The notes beneath the pieces are model-generated. The model saw only the letters and a program-made list of their open reading frames with translations. It had not been told where the DNA came from and ran no database searches. From Theobroma cacao (Eukaryota > Streptophyta > Magnoliopsida > Malvales > Malvaceae): 64,000 nucleotides of DNA. The translations under genes were made by a program, and so were the position numbers. Shown here in pieces: positions 26,039 through 37,270 of this stretch (positions within the stretch are counted from its first letter, which is position 1; every line of letters starts with the position of its first letter). Where the stretch lies: assembly GCF_000208745.1 (NCBI RefSeq), contig NC_030852.1, positions 25,908,268-25,972,267 of the forward strand, read 5' to 3'.

Positions 26039-27004
26039 TTACTCTATCCGAACTGTCTCGGGAGAGCAAAACCTTGTAGAATTTGATTGACCGGGGATCC
26101 TAAAGTTCCAGAATTTTCCTTTAGCAGAAACCAAGTTCTCTTCACACAGGAATTCCCAAGAAAACCATTTTTCTACCGTCCGATGAACGTCGTGTACTAC
26201 AACATCAGTCGTCCTCCCAACCCTGGCTAACATACTAGCAGTGTAGATAGTTGACATCCTGCCTGGTGCTTCTGGTCCGTCCCCAATTGGCCCGTCCACC
26301 ACCACGACATCCCATTTAAGCTGATAAACTTCTTTTGGTAAATTTCTCAATGCCAATTTGCAAGTTGATTGTTGGAGCAGACTTGTGCTTGGTGCGCAGG
26401 CAGGATTTCCCCTGGCATGCTTGAGCAGGCTGTATGCCTTCTTAGCTGGTACCTGGTACTTAACCTTATGAATTCGAGTTCCATTAGAATCAGCTTTGAT
26501 TTCACTTATCTTGTAAGGGTCATCCTCGAGAAAAAGAGTGACGCCTCCTGCATTTATTGATGAGAGGTTGAGGTACTGCGATTGAAGCCCGAAAACTAGG
26601 AGGTTACAGGGTGCTTTACGGGTAATGAGATTTGAAAGAAGCTTGAATTCTTTTGGGGTGAGAAGGGTTGCATTGGCGGAGGATTTGTGCGGACGGGAGA
26701 CCCCCGGTGCATTTGATGTAACCTCACTGCATTCAGAAGGAGATGAACACTCCTGTTGAAGAGTCGACGACAAAGCAGAAGCTGGAGATGTGGAATGTGA
26801 AGTAGTAATTGCGATTTTAAGAAGTCTGAGAATGGAAAGGCATGAGAGGATGAAAATAAGCACCGGGAGTAGTGTCTTTCCAGAGAATTTCATCCTTCTA
26901 GCTGCTCTGCAAAATTTGGGGCTTGAACCTGAGGCTGCAGTAATAGAAAACTGAACCGAAGGAGTGATCTGAGGGGCACGGAAATGAGAAACTTCAGGAG
27001 GCAT
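26039..27004 (-). CDS. DUF579 protein, IRX15-like/GXM family (wall polysaccharide modification)
   Basis: Single exon, 321 residues. A membrane segment at about 44-65 makes it a type II Golgi protein. The DUF579 domain follows: LLTPKEFKLLSNLI (114-127), the nucleotide-fold strands LVFGL (136-140) and TLFLEDD (156-162), WDVVVVDGP (231-239), EAPGRM (245-250) and TDVVVHDVHR (276-285). Known members include IRX15 and IRX15-L, needed for normal xylan length, and the GXM and AGM methyltransferases. Which activity this one has cannot be told, but the overall form recalls the uncharacterised Arabidopsis neighbour of TTL (At4g24910, from memory). An internal Met38 just before the membrane segment is an alternative start. 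Confidence 0.85.
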   Translation of the reverse strand: MPPEVSHFRAPQITPSVQFSITAASGSSPKFCRAARRMKFSGKTLLPVLIFILSCLSILRLLKIAITTSHSTSPASALSSTLQQECSSPSECSEVTSNAPGVSRPHKSSANATLLTPKEFKLLSNLITRKAPCNLLVFGLQSQYLNLSSINAGGVTLFLEDDPYKISEIKADSNGTRIHKVKYQVPAKKAYSLLKHARGNPACAPSTSLLQQSTCKLALRNLPKEVYQLKWDVVVVDGPIGDGPEAPGRMSTIYTASMLARVGRTTDVVVHDVHRTVEKWFSWEFLCEENLVSAKGKFWNFRIPGQSNSTRFCSPETVRIE

Positions 27005-30000
27005 TTTCTTCCTTGGCTTTTTTCCTTTTCCAGCACCTTACGGGCACTACTATCACATCCTCCTCACAGGGTAATTGTGGGTTTTTGATGGCATGGGTTG
27101 TTATTATGTTATCAATCTTCGTATCATCTTGAGTGAGGAAGAAGAAATGGTTTTTGCTTTTGTTTCAAGTGTTAAACCTTTCCTTTATTATCAACTGTCA
27201 GCCAGTCACCTAGTTGCATCGGTTGCCACGTTGCGTTTTAGCAATTAAAGCTACTACCCGTAAAGAAAAAGAATAATTAAGGTTTGGTGTTTCTATCATT
27301 TTGCAGGATCCGGCACAAGCATAGGCACGTTTAGGGCATTGTTTGATTGGTTCATCTTTGTATCTTAACTGTTTTCAGCTTGTTTGGTGGGTATGCGTGA
27401 TGCTGAAGGAGGCTCCTCCAGTTTGTTGCTCCATCTCTTTCAATCATTTTTTACTTTCTTATTTTAGTACAGTAGCATGGTGCATGCGAAATTGTAAGGT
27501 TTGTTGTTTTGTTGGCTAAGGCCCAGCCATGGTTGGGGTCCTAGCTAGGCTCATACAGAGAGAAGATCAGGAGCCAGAGACTTGCGCATGCAGATTTCCA
27601 GCCCAGCTCCGGATTATGCATTGCAATTTGCAAACCATCTTCCCAAGTCCCAACCAAGATGTGCAAAAATGAACCTTTCCATCTGTTTGCTGGAGGATTG
27701 TGATATTTCATACATGCTATTGGCATGCTTCTTTCGGCTTTGGAACTTCAGGAAAGTCTGAATGGATCCAATCATGTGTGGTCCAAAACCATAAGCTGTT
27801 TGGTTCATAGTATTTGCCCCACTTGAAGGGTGGGAATTACTCTGCAGGTTTACGGTCAAGTCAAAGTCCTACAATCCCCTCAAAATAGGAGTGTATAAGA
27901 GAATATGCATCGTAATGTCCAAAGGTGATGGCAGTGAATAAGATTAACAGCTTTGGGGAGAATTATCAATAATTGTTTGCAATAAAGTTTAGGGAGCATG
28001 GGATTAAACCTTATGACCTTTTCCTTTTAGAGACTTAACTATTGACTAAATTATATTAGAAATACTTGATCAAAAGAGTTAGTGGAGGAAGTTGCATTCT
28101 TGATCTTATATGAATTACTGTTCCAATTGATATGTTCTGGTTGTATTGATAAGGTGAGAGGTCCTAGTAAGGAGTCCATGTTTTTGTCTGTGTCCTGTAT
28201 TTTTGTTAGTTATGTTATGTGTTTGGATAGGGAAGTGATTGATAACATGCTGTGTTTGAGTTATTTTTGTTGTCTTTGGGATTCCAAGGGCTCGTGTAGT
28301 TTGCCGGGTATTTTTCAGCAGAGTATTGCCTAGAGGTTTGAATTCATTATGCCCCCACTGCTGCATAAAGACATCAAACCTCCTCTGTTTTTTTATTAGC
28401 CAATGGCCACCTTTCCAAAAAAAGAAAGAAGAAATACTTGATCAAAAATTTTTCTAATCTTTTTGGTTGTTAAAACTGTTAATAAGTAGGTGCAGTGGTA
28501 CTTTCAACAGTCCAATTTACCTAGAAGATGAAGAAAACCCAAACATTTAAACCAAAGCAAAATTTCAAGTGGTAAAGGTGAAACAGACTTCAAAAGAGTA
28601 GGGAATTTTGTGGTTGCTTAAGCAATCTCTTCAAACTTGTCTTGTTCTTTTCTGTGGCACATTCAAACCAGTAGTTGTTTATTTATATTATTTGGTTTCT
28701 CAGAAATTTGCCCAAAATTTTTATTGACAGCTCATAAAAGGTTGATGATTAATTTATCAGAGTCAAAATCAGTGTTGCTGTAATTCTCTAGGCAACAAGT
28801 AAAAGAAATCATCAAACTAATGATCATAAAAATAGAAGAATATTTGATGAATGATAGTGAGAGGGAGAGAGAAAGAGAGTCAAAAGTGTGGATTTAAAGC
28901 CTTGTTGTCCTTTTCAATAGAAGCTTCAGGGAAAGTCACATAACGAAAACTTCAACCAAGGGACAGATTTGTTTAAAGACTTGGTTTAAAAGAATAATTA
29001 GATTATGCTCTTAATTACAAATATGAGTAAATTAATGCATCTGAGCAGTTGGGTTCAACTGAAATATAGGTGTTTAAATAAGTTTGTTCTAGCCTGGAAG
29101 CTTAACATTTCCCACTGATTACTCTAAATGCCAATTTGCACATAAAATAAGCTTTTTATTATAGCCTTGTCTCTTTGTAAGCTCTCATCCAAGGTATCTC
29201 TACGAGGAGCATAATTTCTTTCTTCTGCTGACTGTCTGCCTGATCATTGTTTCTAACGAACTGAATGACATGTTCTCTCGGTACCTTCTCTAGTGAGAAA
29301 CAAGATCAAGGAAATATCGAAACCACCCTGGAATAACTTGTTATTTTGCCCCATGAACATAATCTTTGTAAGGTAAGGGCAAACTGAAGTAATATTGTTT
29401 GGGGTGCTTAAGAAATCTCTGCTCATGTCAATTCAATGCTGAAGTCTTGGAATTGGTTTGAATTATTTTTCTACTTTGTGCCATAATTTCTCATGAATGT
29501 TAGAATAGGTTAAAATGATATCACATCTGGAAATATGATAGCTTCATTTTCCTGTTCCTTGAAATTTGCATCAAAACCTATAAGTAAGGATGGCCCTCTC
29601 TCAATGGATGACATGAGGCTCCCTTGTTACAAGTTTGGGAGATTGACTGGTTCTTCTTAAGTAAAATATAACAAAATTCAAAGAACAGTGTCAGGTATAT
29701 AACAAATTTTCCATTCCATGCATGTACGTAAGCATCTTGATGACTGCTTAACTTGTTTGCTAAGGGAATTGAATGGCCTTTTAGGATGCTGTAGTGTAGT
29801 GATGCCTATGTTGTATTTGATAATTTAGATCCATAAATATTTACATCTCAGGAGGCTCAAGTCACCACTTTCACATTTTACCTTAATGAATTTTAACAGG
29901 CTGACTCCCATCCCGCTGGTCTCCTCAGCCCCAGGATTCCCTTCCCACCAACTTTGTTAGATAAACAATACTTCAAATGGTCACTCTCCATTCAAGATTT

Positions 30001-30607
30001 TAAAATTCCCAAGGTGACGTTTCCTCTATAATTGAATCCATTTTTCTTGTTTGTTGTCATTCCGGAATATCATGCGAGGAATTTCAACTCCATTTCGATA
30101 TCCATCCTTGGGCTGTTTGATTAAGGAAAAAACTTGAGCCAGAGTCCTGAACTCGACTAATGATCGCAGAACACGTGTTAGTGCTAAGGAATATTTAGCT
30201 GAACCACGGTTCTGGCAGTAAAATATTGTCTGCTCATCTACCTCCTGAGTTCCCCTGTTATGGAGGATTGCTGTTGTCATTGTCGGCATATGTTTATTCA
30301 AAACTACTACTTTTAATTTTTTTTTTACCCTTAGCTATGGACTTGCAACTGCAGCAAGAAATGTTTTAGTTTGGCTTGGTATTCTATTCAAACCTACTTT
30401 TCTTCGTTTTCTTCCCCCATCTTTTCCCTCCTCACTCTGCATCTTTAATTTTTGAGGACAATAACTCCTTATTCTTCAAGAGCAGTTTTGGTTCACGCCT
30501 CTATTGTCACTCTCGCTTTTTGTGTGTTCCTCAATCTTGACAACTGCTGTTTATTGGCCTGAAGACAAATCTTTGAATGCTGGAGAGTGGAGAAGAGACA
30601 AGGTACT
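27005..30607. other. Intergenic region with one small retroposon
   Basis: The first part is the DUF579 promoter. A 354-bp insertion with an 18-bp target duplication sits at 28076-28429. A 91-codon minus-strand frame at 30026-30301 lacks any recognised domain. The final 250 bases are the leader of the sulfurase-like gene and may include noncoding exons. Otherwise nothing is supported. Confidence 0.5.
28058..28447. mobile_element. LINE- or SINE-type retroposon copy with 18-bp target site duplication
   Basis: The 18-bp string agaaatacttgatcaaaa occurs exactly at 28058-28075 and 28430-28447. The insert between (28076-28429, 354 bp) ends in an A-rich tail (ccaaaaaaagaaagaa). Long duplications plus an A-rich 3' end are the mark of target-primed reverse transcription. 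The plus-strand sequence is T/G-rich in the middle, like plant L1 3' untranslated regions, and shows no coding potential. A 5'-truncated LINE tail is therefore likeliest; a SINE is possible. Confidence 0.85.
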
Positions 30608-31888
30608 ATGGGCTGTAGCAACAAAGATCAGGTGGTTTCACATGCAGGATCTAAGGTAAGTACTGTTAATGATTCAACAAGTTACCCGGCAAACTGTCTA
30701 TAGCAAAAGCTTCCAAGATTCTCATTGAAGTATCTGACAACAAATTTAGGACATGATGGAAAGTGAACACAAAGAATCCCCTTTTGCATCGATACCAAAA
30801 TCACCCATACAAAGTAGCAGACCAAGCAGCATGGTTGTCAAGGTAAAATACTTTACTTTGCCCTCCATTTTCTTGACTTACAAGTTTCTGCAAATCTGTA
30901 TATCGAATATTTGACTTTTTTTTTTTTTAAAATGCGACAAAAACAGAAAGCACATACTGTTATTCCAGCGCATATCGTAGCTGAGGCCATATCAACACTC
31001 CACGGTCTTGATCTCAGATGGTCAGGTCCCATCACAAACACTGAAAGGGTATATGTTGAACAGTATGTCTTGGCAAAATACCCACAGTATGCAGGACAAG
31101 TTGAAATAGAAAATATGGATCTCTCTAGTCTTTGTATCAATGAGGAGTCCTCTGAGCCTGCACCTGATGATAAAAGAAAATCACCTAAAAGTAATTTTAG
31201 GGAGTCCTCCACACCTTCCTTTGGAAGCAATCTTCCCGACCTGGACAGGATCCAATTGGAGGCATCAAGACTGCTCGATATCCTGACCAAGAAATCTTCC
31301 TTTCCTGGAAGTTTCATTTCAATTCCTGAAATCCAGGCTCGAAACAAAGTTTTGAGGCACTGCGGGTTACGAGATGATGACTATCTTGTTCTGTTTACTC
31401 CAAACTACAAGGATGCGATGATGCTAGTAGGAGAAAGCTACCCTTTTTTCCGAGGGAACTTCTACATGACAATCATTGGTGAAGAGATGGATTACATACG
31501 GGAGTTTGCCATTTATAAGGAAGCAAAAGCGATCCTGGCCCCTGAATCATGGTTGGATCTGAGAATCAAGGGATCACAACTTAGCCAGTACTTTAGGAGG
31601 AAGTGTAAGCACAGCCCGAAGGGTTTGTTCTCTTATCCAGCTGATGTAAATGGAATGCGTTACTCGATGCATTGGATTTCAGAAGCTCACAGGAATTCAT
31701 GGCACGTTCTACTCGATGCAACTGCCTTAGTTGTGGGACAGGATCGACTGAATCTTGCACTTCATAGGCCTGACTTTGTTTTGTGTAGTCTGGAGAATAC
31801 ACACGCTCAACCATCAAGGATAACTTGTCTTCTGGTCAGGAAGAAATCTTTTGATACTACGACATCTTCATCTCAGGTCACCGAGTGA
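30608..31888 (+). CDS. Molybdenum cofactor sulfurase-like/PLP-transferase-fold protein without catalytic lysine
   Basis: Exons 30608-30655, 30750-30842 and 30947-31888 join in frame to give 360 residues. The N-terminus MGCSNKD could be acylated (Gly2, Cys3). The C-terminal two thirds resemble plant proteins labelled PLP-dependent transferase or MOCOS-like: LFTPNYKDAMMLVGESYPFF, KGLFSYPADVNGMRYS, the strand WHVLLDATAL (usual Asp present) and RPDFVLCSL. Right after this strand, where sulfurases carry the Schiff-base lysine before a glycine-rich turn, the sequence reads ENTHAQPSRITCLLV with no lysine. It also lacks the long N-terminal part and MOSC domain of true sulfurases. A role as a non-enzymatic membrane-associated protein is inference. 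AATAAA at 31978. The acceptor of exon 3 follows a long T run. Confidence 0.75.
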
Positions 31889-33100
31889 AAAGCGGGATTA
31901 GCTTATGTGAATACGTCATATGTTTAAATTAGTTGAGCCATATCTATACCTATTTTGGACTTGGGAAATTTCGAACAAATAAAAGGAGTTGGGTCAGGGA
32001 TCAGGCAAAACCTGTCTAGTTGATGCTCCCCATATATGAAATAACTATGATTGAATTATTGCATGAAAGATCACAATTGTGGTAAGTTTCTAAACGTTGT
32101 TTAAAGCTTGGTTGCAGTTTCGGATATCATTCCAAGAAGCATTGAATATTATTTTGGCTTCTCTTTCCAGTGTAAATTTCTTGCACAGGATCGATGCAAT
32201 TATAAAGCATAACCTTCATGCTACCAATTCGACAAAGAAAGCCTTTCAAACTAATACACACACACATAGACACACAAAAGAAGGCATAAAGAGTTAGGTT
32301 TCTCTCTAACTTGGGAATTTGGAATTGTTGCAAATGTAAGTAATAAGTGAGGGCATGTTTCCGCTCTCCGCTGTACCAGGTGGACTTTCATGCATTAATC
32401 AAGTTTCTTGGGTGAAAAACTAGACAAGTTCTATTTCTACTCATTACAGGCAATTAGTCCAAAATGGCATTGCAGTTAACAGTCACTAATCAATTAAAAG
32501 GAACAATTCTTTAACAAGAGAGCATTACCATACCCAAGTGGCAATTCCGATCAAGTTACTTGCTTCTGGATTTGCAGGTCACAGTCTTTCAAGGAATAAA
32601 TTAATTAGAACAATTCCTCCTTTGTTCCTCGGTTTCTGGGTTGGCAATTCATTGCCTCTACTTTCAATACATTGAGAGGTGAAAATCCAAGGGAGGTGAC
32701 CGGCACCGTTCAGGATTTTAGATTCAATTTGTTTGACGTTAGGGTCTCGAACTAAGCTCGAGTTTTTATGGTGAAAATTGGTGTTTCATTTCAACAACGA
32801 TTCATTAGGACGATGTCTATGCATAATTACGTAATATGAATATTGGTTTACCAAATTTTGGGTTCTCACAAGGCAAAATTATTTTCCATTTGATTCATGT
32901 GAAAGACTGCAAAGCACTTACTGTTTGTTAAGGAGGAATTTCCTCATCATTTGTTTCTTTTTCTCGAAATAGCACAATAAGAAACACTCTGAAGTCAAAG
33001 GCAAAATTAATCAGAATCTATTACAGAGGCTCAAAGAAATTCCAATTGACTTCAGATTCAAGGTTTCTATTTCAACTCAATACATTTATAAGGAAGGGAA
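31889..33100. other. Intergenic between convergent sulfurase-like and SEC61 gamma genes
   Basis: Contains the sulfurase-like 3' untranslated region with AATAAA at 31978 and a short CA tract near 32255. No gene is recognised. The right end probably holds the terminal untranslated exon of SEC61 gamma. Confidence 0.55.
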
Positions 33101-34479
33101 GGGGCTGTTCGCTAAACGCTGTATTCTAACATTCCTCTTTGATGACAAGTTGCAACCAATCATAATGGTCACATCCTCCAGCAATGTCTACAAACCTGCA
33201 ATTATATATTTAAACCAAATCAATCCCTTACAATTATAGAACAACAAAACATAAATATTCAGCAAAATTGATCACCAAGAATGTTGACCTGTATGAGCTA
33301 AAGAAAACTTAAGGATATTACAGTATAAAGAGCAGCTATACTATCAATTTCATATTGATTCTTGCATATGCCAAAGGTTATACAACACCTTATATACCAA
33401 ATTGTAGTTCAACTCTGTCATTCATTTTACATGTAACTTCGGTCTAAAACATTAATATTCAAGTAAATGCTCAAATAATGCAATGAAACATCGATTGTTA
33501 TATGATTCACTAATCTCAGAATTTTTACCCACACCATGATGACAAAGACTGCCAAATGCCTAATTATATCAAAGACTACAGCAGGAAAACTGAAGTCTGA
33601 GATCAAATTTCATATCTATTCCTGGGGGCCGAAAATGAAAAATACACAAGGACCATAGCAACTATTGTTTTAAATTAGGGAAAAAAACATAACACCATTT
33701 GACCCTCAGAAGCAGTATTCCCATAAATAAATAAAAATAGAGGCAGTATTTCCATAAATAAATAAAAATAGAAGCAGTATTCCCAAAATTCATCATCAGT
33801 GAGGGAAAAAGGTAAACTATAAACTCATTTATCCTAACCAAAGCACACTCTTCTATTTATCTATAGAAACCAGGGAGGATTGGGTAGTTTTGAGATCCAA
33901 GATTCAACATAGCATCACTAATCAGATCAACAAAAAATAAATTCAGATCCAACATAGCATCACTAGTCCAGATCAACAAAAAATAAATGATGAAATTAGA
34001 AATAGTCTTAATCTTCAAACCCAACGAAGAATCAGGGTGAAACTGCTAGTTTATGAGAGAAAATGAAGTTGCCATGCATATAGAACAAAAGACATGGCAT
34101 TTGCACAAACCCACCAAAAGGTCCTGGAGAAACAATAAGCCTGCCACATCTTTTAACATTCCAGAGCAGTAGATGCCATATCCCATAAACCAAACGGGTT
34201 AGGCTTAAAAACCAATATATTGTTCGTAAAAAGCAGAACATAGTAGCAGCTAATGATGCTTCTGAAAAATGCATCTGCTTCAAAATTAGACCTTTCGCAA
34301 ATTGACTATATTTTTTTTTCCATAAATACAAGAAGAAACCCCTAATTCAGAGTCATGCAAATGAGAAGAACCATAAAACTAGTATTGCAATCATCCATAT
34401 GCAAAATCAGATACGACAAGCATCCAAAAACCGAGTAAACAAATCAAGCATTAAAAACAAGATAGAACTGGATAATTAC
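33100..34479 (-). other. Probable SEC61 gamma 3'UTR intron and terminal exon
   Basis: On the minus strand a good donor (GTAATT) begins directly after the TAG stop, at 34479. A strong acceptor (attgcag/gtttg) occurs at 33195, so a noncoding last exon from 33195 to about 33100 is likely. The proposed intron (33196-34479) holds two small tandem repeats, a unit of about 31 bp at 33710-33785 and one of about 46 bp at 33890-33990. No coding frame is supported here. Confidence 0.5.
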
Positions 34480-34787
34480 CTAAGCGGAGCCAACAATGAT
34501 GTTGTTAATAGGAATAAAGATAAGCTTAACGAAGAATCCGACGAATCCCATCACTACAAAACCGATCGCAGTACGGAACGCCACCTTCGTGAACTCTGCA
34601 TGCAAAGAATCAGCATTCTCCGAAAATCAGATACTTAATAAACCCTAATTTAACAGATCTAAAGAAAAACATAAGCAAAGAAAAAGGGGATACCTTTGCG
34701 ATCGGGCTTGTGACAGCGCTTGACGAGGCGGACGCTGTCCTTGGCAAAGTCTCTCAAAGGATCGACGACGGAGTCAAGGGCGTCCAT
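34480..34787 (-). CDS. SEC61G: SEC61 gamma subunit of the ER translocon
   Basis: Tail-anchored SecE/SEC61-gamma subunit that clamps the SEC61 channel for protein entry into the ER. Exons 34787-34694 and 34595-34480 join in frame to give 69 residues, the standard length. The start [20 protein letters not shown] is the conserved amphipathic helix. Then come CHKPDRKEF and a single membrane segment (about residues 38-62) ending NNIIVGSA. The 5' leader contains a CT microsatellite, and two TGGGCC motifs lie at 35019-35032. The stop TAG abuts a splice donor. The next gene upstream, XTH, is divergent with about 830 bp between starts. Confidence 0.97.
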
Positions 34788-35617
34788 TTCTCTCTCTCTC
34801 TCTCTCTCTCTCTCAACACCTAGCAACGAGATGAAATCTTAAAAGAGAAAAATATGGAGATCTTTTATGAGGCGATTGCCTAATGTGAACGCAACTCATA
34901 GAAACGTCGAGGCAGTTTTGTTGGGTAGTAGTAGGAGGCTTTTTCGAGTCAAATTTGGGAAGCCAGTTTTGGCCTTCTTCTCCATGAACAAAGAACAAGT
35001 CCACAGGATAGTTGCCCATGGGCCTCTGGGCCGCCCACAATTTTAGAGGCTTACACACCTTTTCTTATTTCTGGACCAGCATTAGGCCTGGCTTTGATAC
35101 CCAATAAATGCATTAACTTAAACTTTTGCATATTTTAGACTATGGGTAAAAGGACAATATTTTCTGTACCCCTTTACATATGGATCCCTATTTTGCTTTT
35201 TCTTATTTCTCTCATTGTTGGTAATGTTGTTTAGGTTATATAATTTGCTCATGAGGTCATGCATAACTTGTCTTTTATAAAGATTTATATTTGATATATT
35301 GTTAGTATATTGATTTTATATGTTATTAAAAATATAAAAAATATCATGTAAACATGAAAATTTTCATTAAAAGAGATTTGTGAGGCATGCTAATTAAAAT
35401 CTCTATGGGATTAAAGGACAAAACATTTTGTTTATCCTAGGTTTAAGACAAAAGTAAATGCAAAACTTTCATGTGCTTGTTATTAATTGCATTGTCCATT
35501 CAGTTATATTAGGCGTGCCCATATTTCTGGCATGTGTTCAAACGTATTAAACTAAAATTGCAAACATGGCTGAATAAATATAGGACACTTTTGTAATTCA
35601 GACTTTCACAATTCTCG
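34788..35617. promoter_or_regulatory. Shared divergent promoter of SEC61 gamma and XTH
   Basis: Two TGGGCC site II motifs (35019-35024 and 35027-35032) lie about 235-245 bases before the SEC61 gamma start. On the XTH side, AT-rich sequence with an ATAAATATA box lies near 35574, 40 bases before the XTH ATG. No open frame of note. Confidence 0.5.
34790..34815. repeat. CT microsatellite in the SEC61 gamma leader
   Basis: About twelve CT repeats immediately upstream of the SEC61 gamma ATG (GA repeats on the sense strand). GA/CT tracts in plant leaders are common and may bind GAGA-type factors. Confidence 0.8.
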
Positions 35618-36706
35618 ATGGAATCCTGGATTCTGGGTCTCTTCGTTTTTCTATTTCTTGCATCAGCAAAAACAAGCAAAGCTCGTAACAGTGCTAGCTT
35701 TTACTCCAACTACTATGTCACCTGGGGATTTGATCATGCCTTAATTATTAACAATGAAACAGAAATCCAGCTTACATTGGACCAAACTTCTGGTTCATGT
35801 TCTTAACTTGTTCTGTTGCCTTCATCACTGATAGAGTGTTTTCTGTTAATTTAATGGTGTTTTCTGTGCTTTAGGGTCTGGCTTTGAGACCAAGTGGAGA
35901 TACGGATCAGGGTTCTTTCACATCAGAATGAAAATACCAGACAAGAATTCAACAGGGGTTCTTACAGCATTCTATGTAACTATATATGTATTTCTTTCCA
36001 TTGAATCATTATGATATTCTTGATCGTGATGGTAACATGCTGGTGTGGTTTCAGCTAACTTCATTCACGTTCAAGTGATCACGATGAACTGGACTTTGAG
36101 CTCTTGGGAAACGATACTGCACCATATACATTACAGACAAACGTGTTTGCAAACGGTCAAGGAGGTCGCGAGCAAAGAATTCATCTTTGGTTTGATCCCA
36201 CTAAAGATTTCCATTCTTACAAGATTCTTTGGAACCAGTATCAAATAGTGTACGATTAAATATCTTCTTTTCACTCCATAACAAACATCAAACGGCATAA
36301 CAAATAATGTTCAACTTTCAGGTTTTATGTTGACAATGTGCCAATCAGGGTTTTCAAGAACAACAGGAAAGTGGGAGTAAATTATCCAAACCAGCCAATG
36401 CAAATAGAGGGAAGTGTATGGAATGCTGAAGGGTGGGCATCCGGTGGAAAGAGAACTGACTGGAATCAAGCACCTTTCAAAGCCTACCTCCAAGAATTCA
36501 ATGCAGATGGTTGCGTTTTACATGACTATGCCGTTGAGAAATGTTATTCTTCACACTTTTGGTGGAACAGGGAGGAGTTTTGGAAGCTAAAACCCAGAGA
36601 TCAAAAAGCATATGATCATGTCAGAACGAAATACATGTACTATGACTACTGCTCTGATAAGACGCGATACTCAAAGCCGCCCCCAGAATGCAAAAGTAAC
36701 CAGTAG
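35618..36706 (+). pseudogene. Xyloglucan endotransglucosylase/hydrolase (XTH11-like) with a one-base frameshift
   Basis: XTHs cut and rejoin wall xyloglucan. Exons 35618-35792, 35875-35975, 36055-36249 and 36322-36706 have proper GT-AG ends. The signal peptide spans about residues 1-22. Exon 3 carries the catalytic block [11 protein letters not shown] with the Glu-Asp-Glu trio present; the Leu where Phe is usual (DFEFLG) is a mild oddity. Exon 4 has the XET C-terminus with paired cysteines. Exons 1-2 end in phase 0 at TAFY, but exon 3 read in that phase meets TGA after seven codons (36076). The catalytic block is open in another phase, and the exon is 195 bases where 194 would keep frame. One extra base at about 36055-36075 explains this. 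It is either a real null allele or a sequencing error. Confidence 0.85.
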
Positions 36707-37270
36707 AATTCAGATCCTGGTCAAATGATCTTACATACAGATAAATATTAGTAGCTTTTTTATGATAATTTTCTTACAACTATTGCAACATTTATGGGCT
36801 AATGATTCTTAAATCCTCATCCCCTGTTTTGTTGATCATAGTGAACACCTAAAGACCAAAGGGATACCCCTGGGAGGGTTCTACTCAAGCTTACAAAGAG
36901 CACAAAGAAAAAGAAAGTTGTTCCCATTAATCATTCTCCAAAAAGAAGGATGAGAAAATTTAAGATGTCCATTCACATGAAGATATAAGATAAACAGAAT
37001 CCTTTAGAACACAACAAGGGGATAATTAACCCAGAACTGCACATTAGATATGATTAGGCAAGTCATAGCAACAAGCAATTGTTTTGCTGCACTAAATGAG
37101 TTAAGGTCTTGAGAAGTTTCTAAACAAGTCATTACATTAAAGGAAGCTTTCCATAAACAATAGCAGACAAGTGCATTCATAAATCATACGCAAGCAAAAT
37201 TCCTAGTAGCATCAGCCGAGCTGCACACGTTTGCCACACCATTGAGCACCATATTGGACCAATGAAATGC
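36707..37270. other. Convergent 3' region between XTH and NF-YC
   Basis: Holds the untranslated 3' ends of both genes. No other feature is seen. Confidence 0.6.

Noticed and set aside
30026..30301. 91-codon minus-strand frame upstream of the sulfurase-like gene
   Set aside because: Not recognised and without promoter or splice support.
30853..31347. 164-codon minus-strand frame
   Set aside because: Antisense to the conserved sulfurase-like exon 3.
34596..34693. SEC61 gamma intron 1 starts GTATCC, like a U12-type donor
   Set aside because: The bases after it (CCTT) depart from the consensus, and no TTCCTTAAC-like branch site lies near the acceptor, so an ordinary U2-type intron is more likely.
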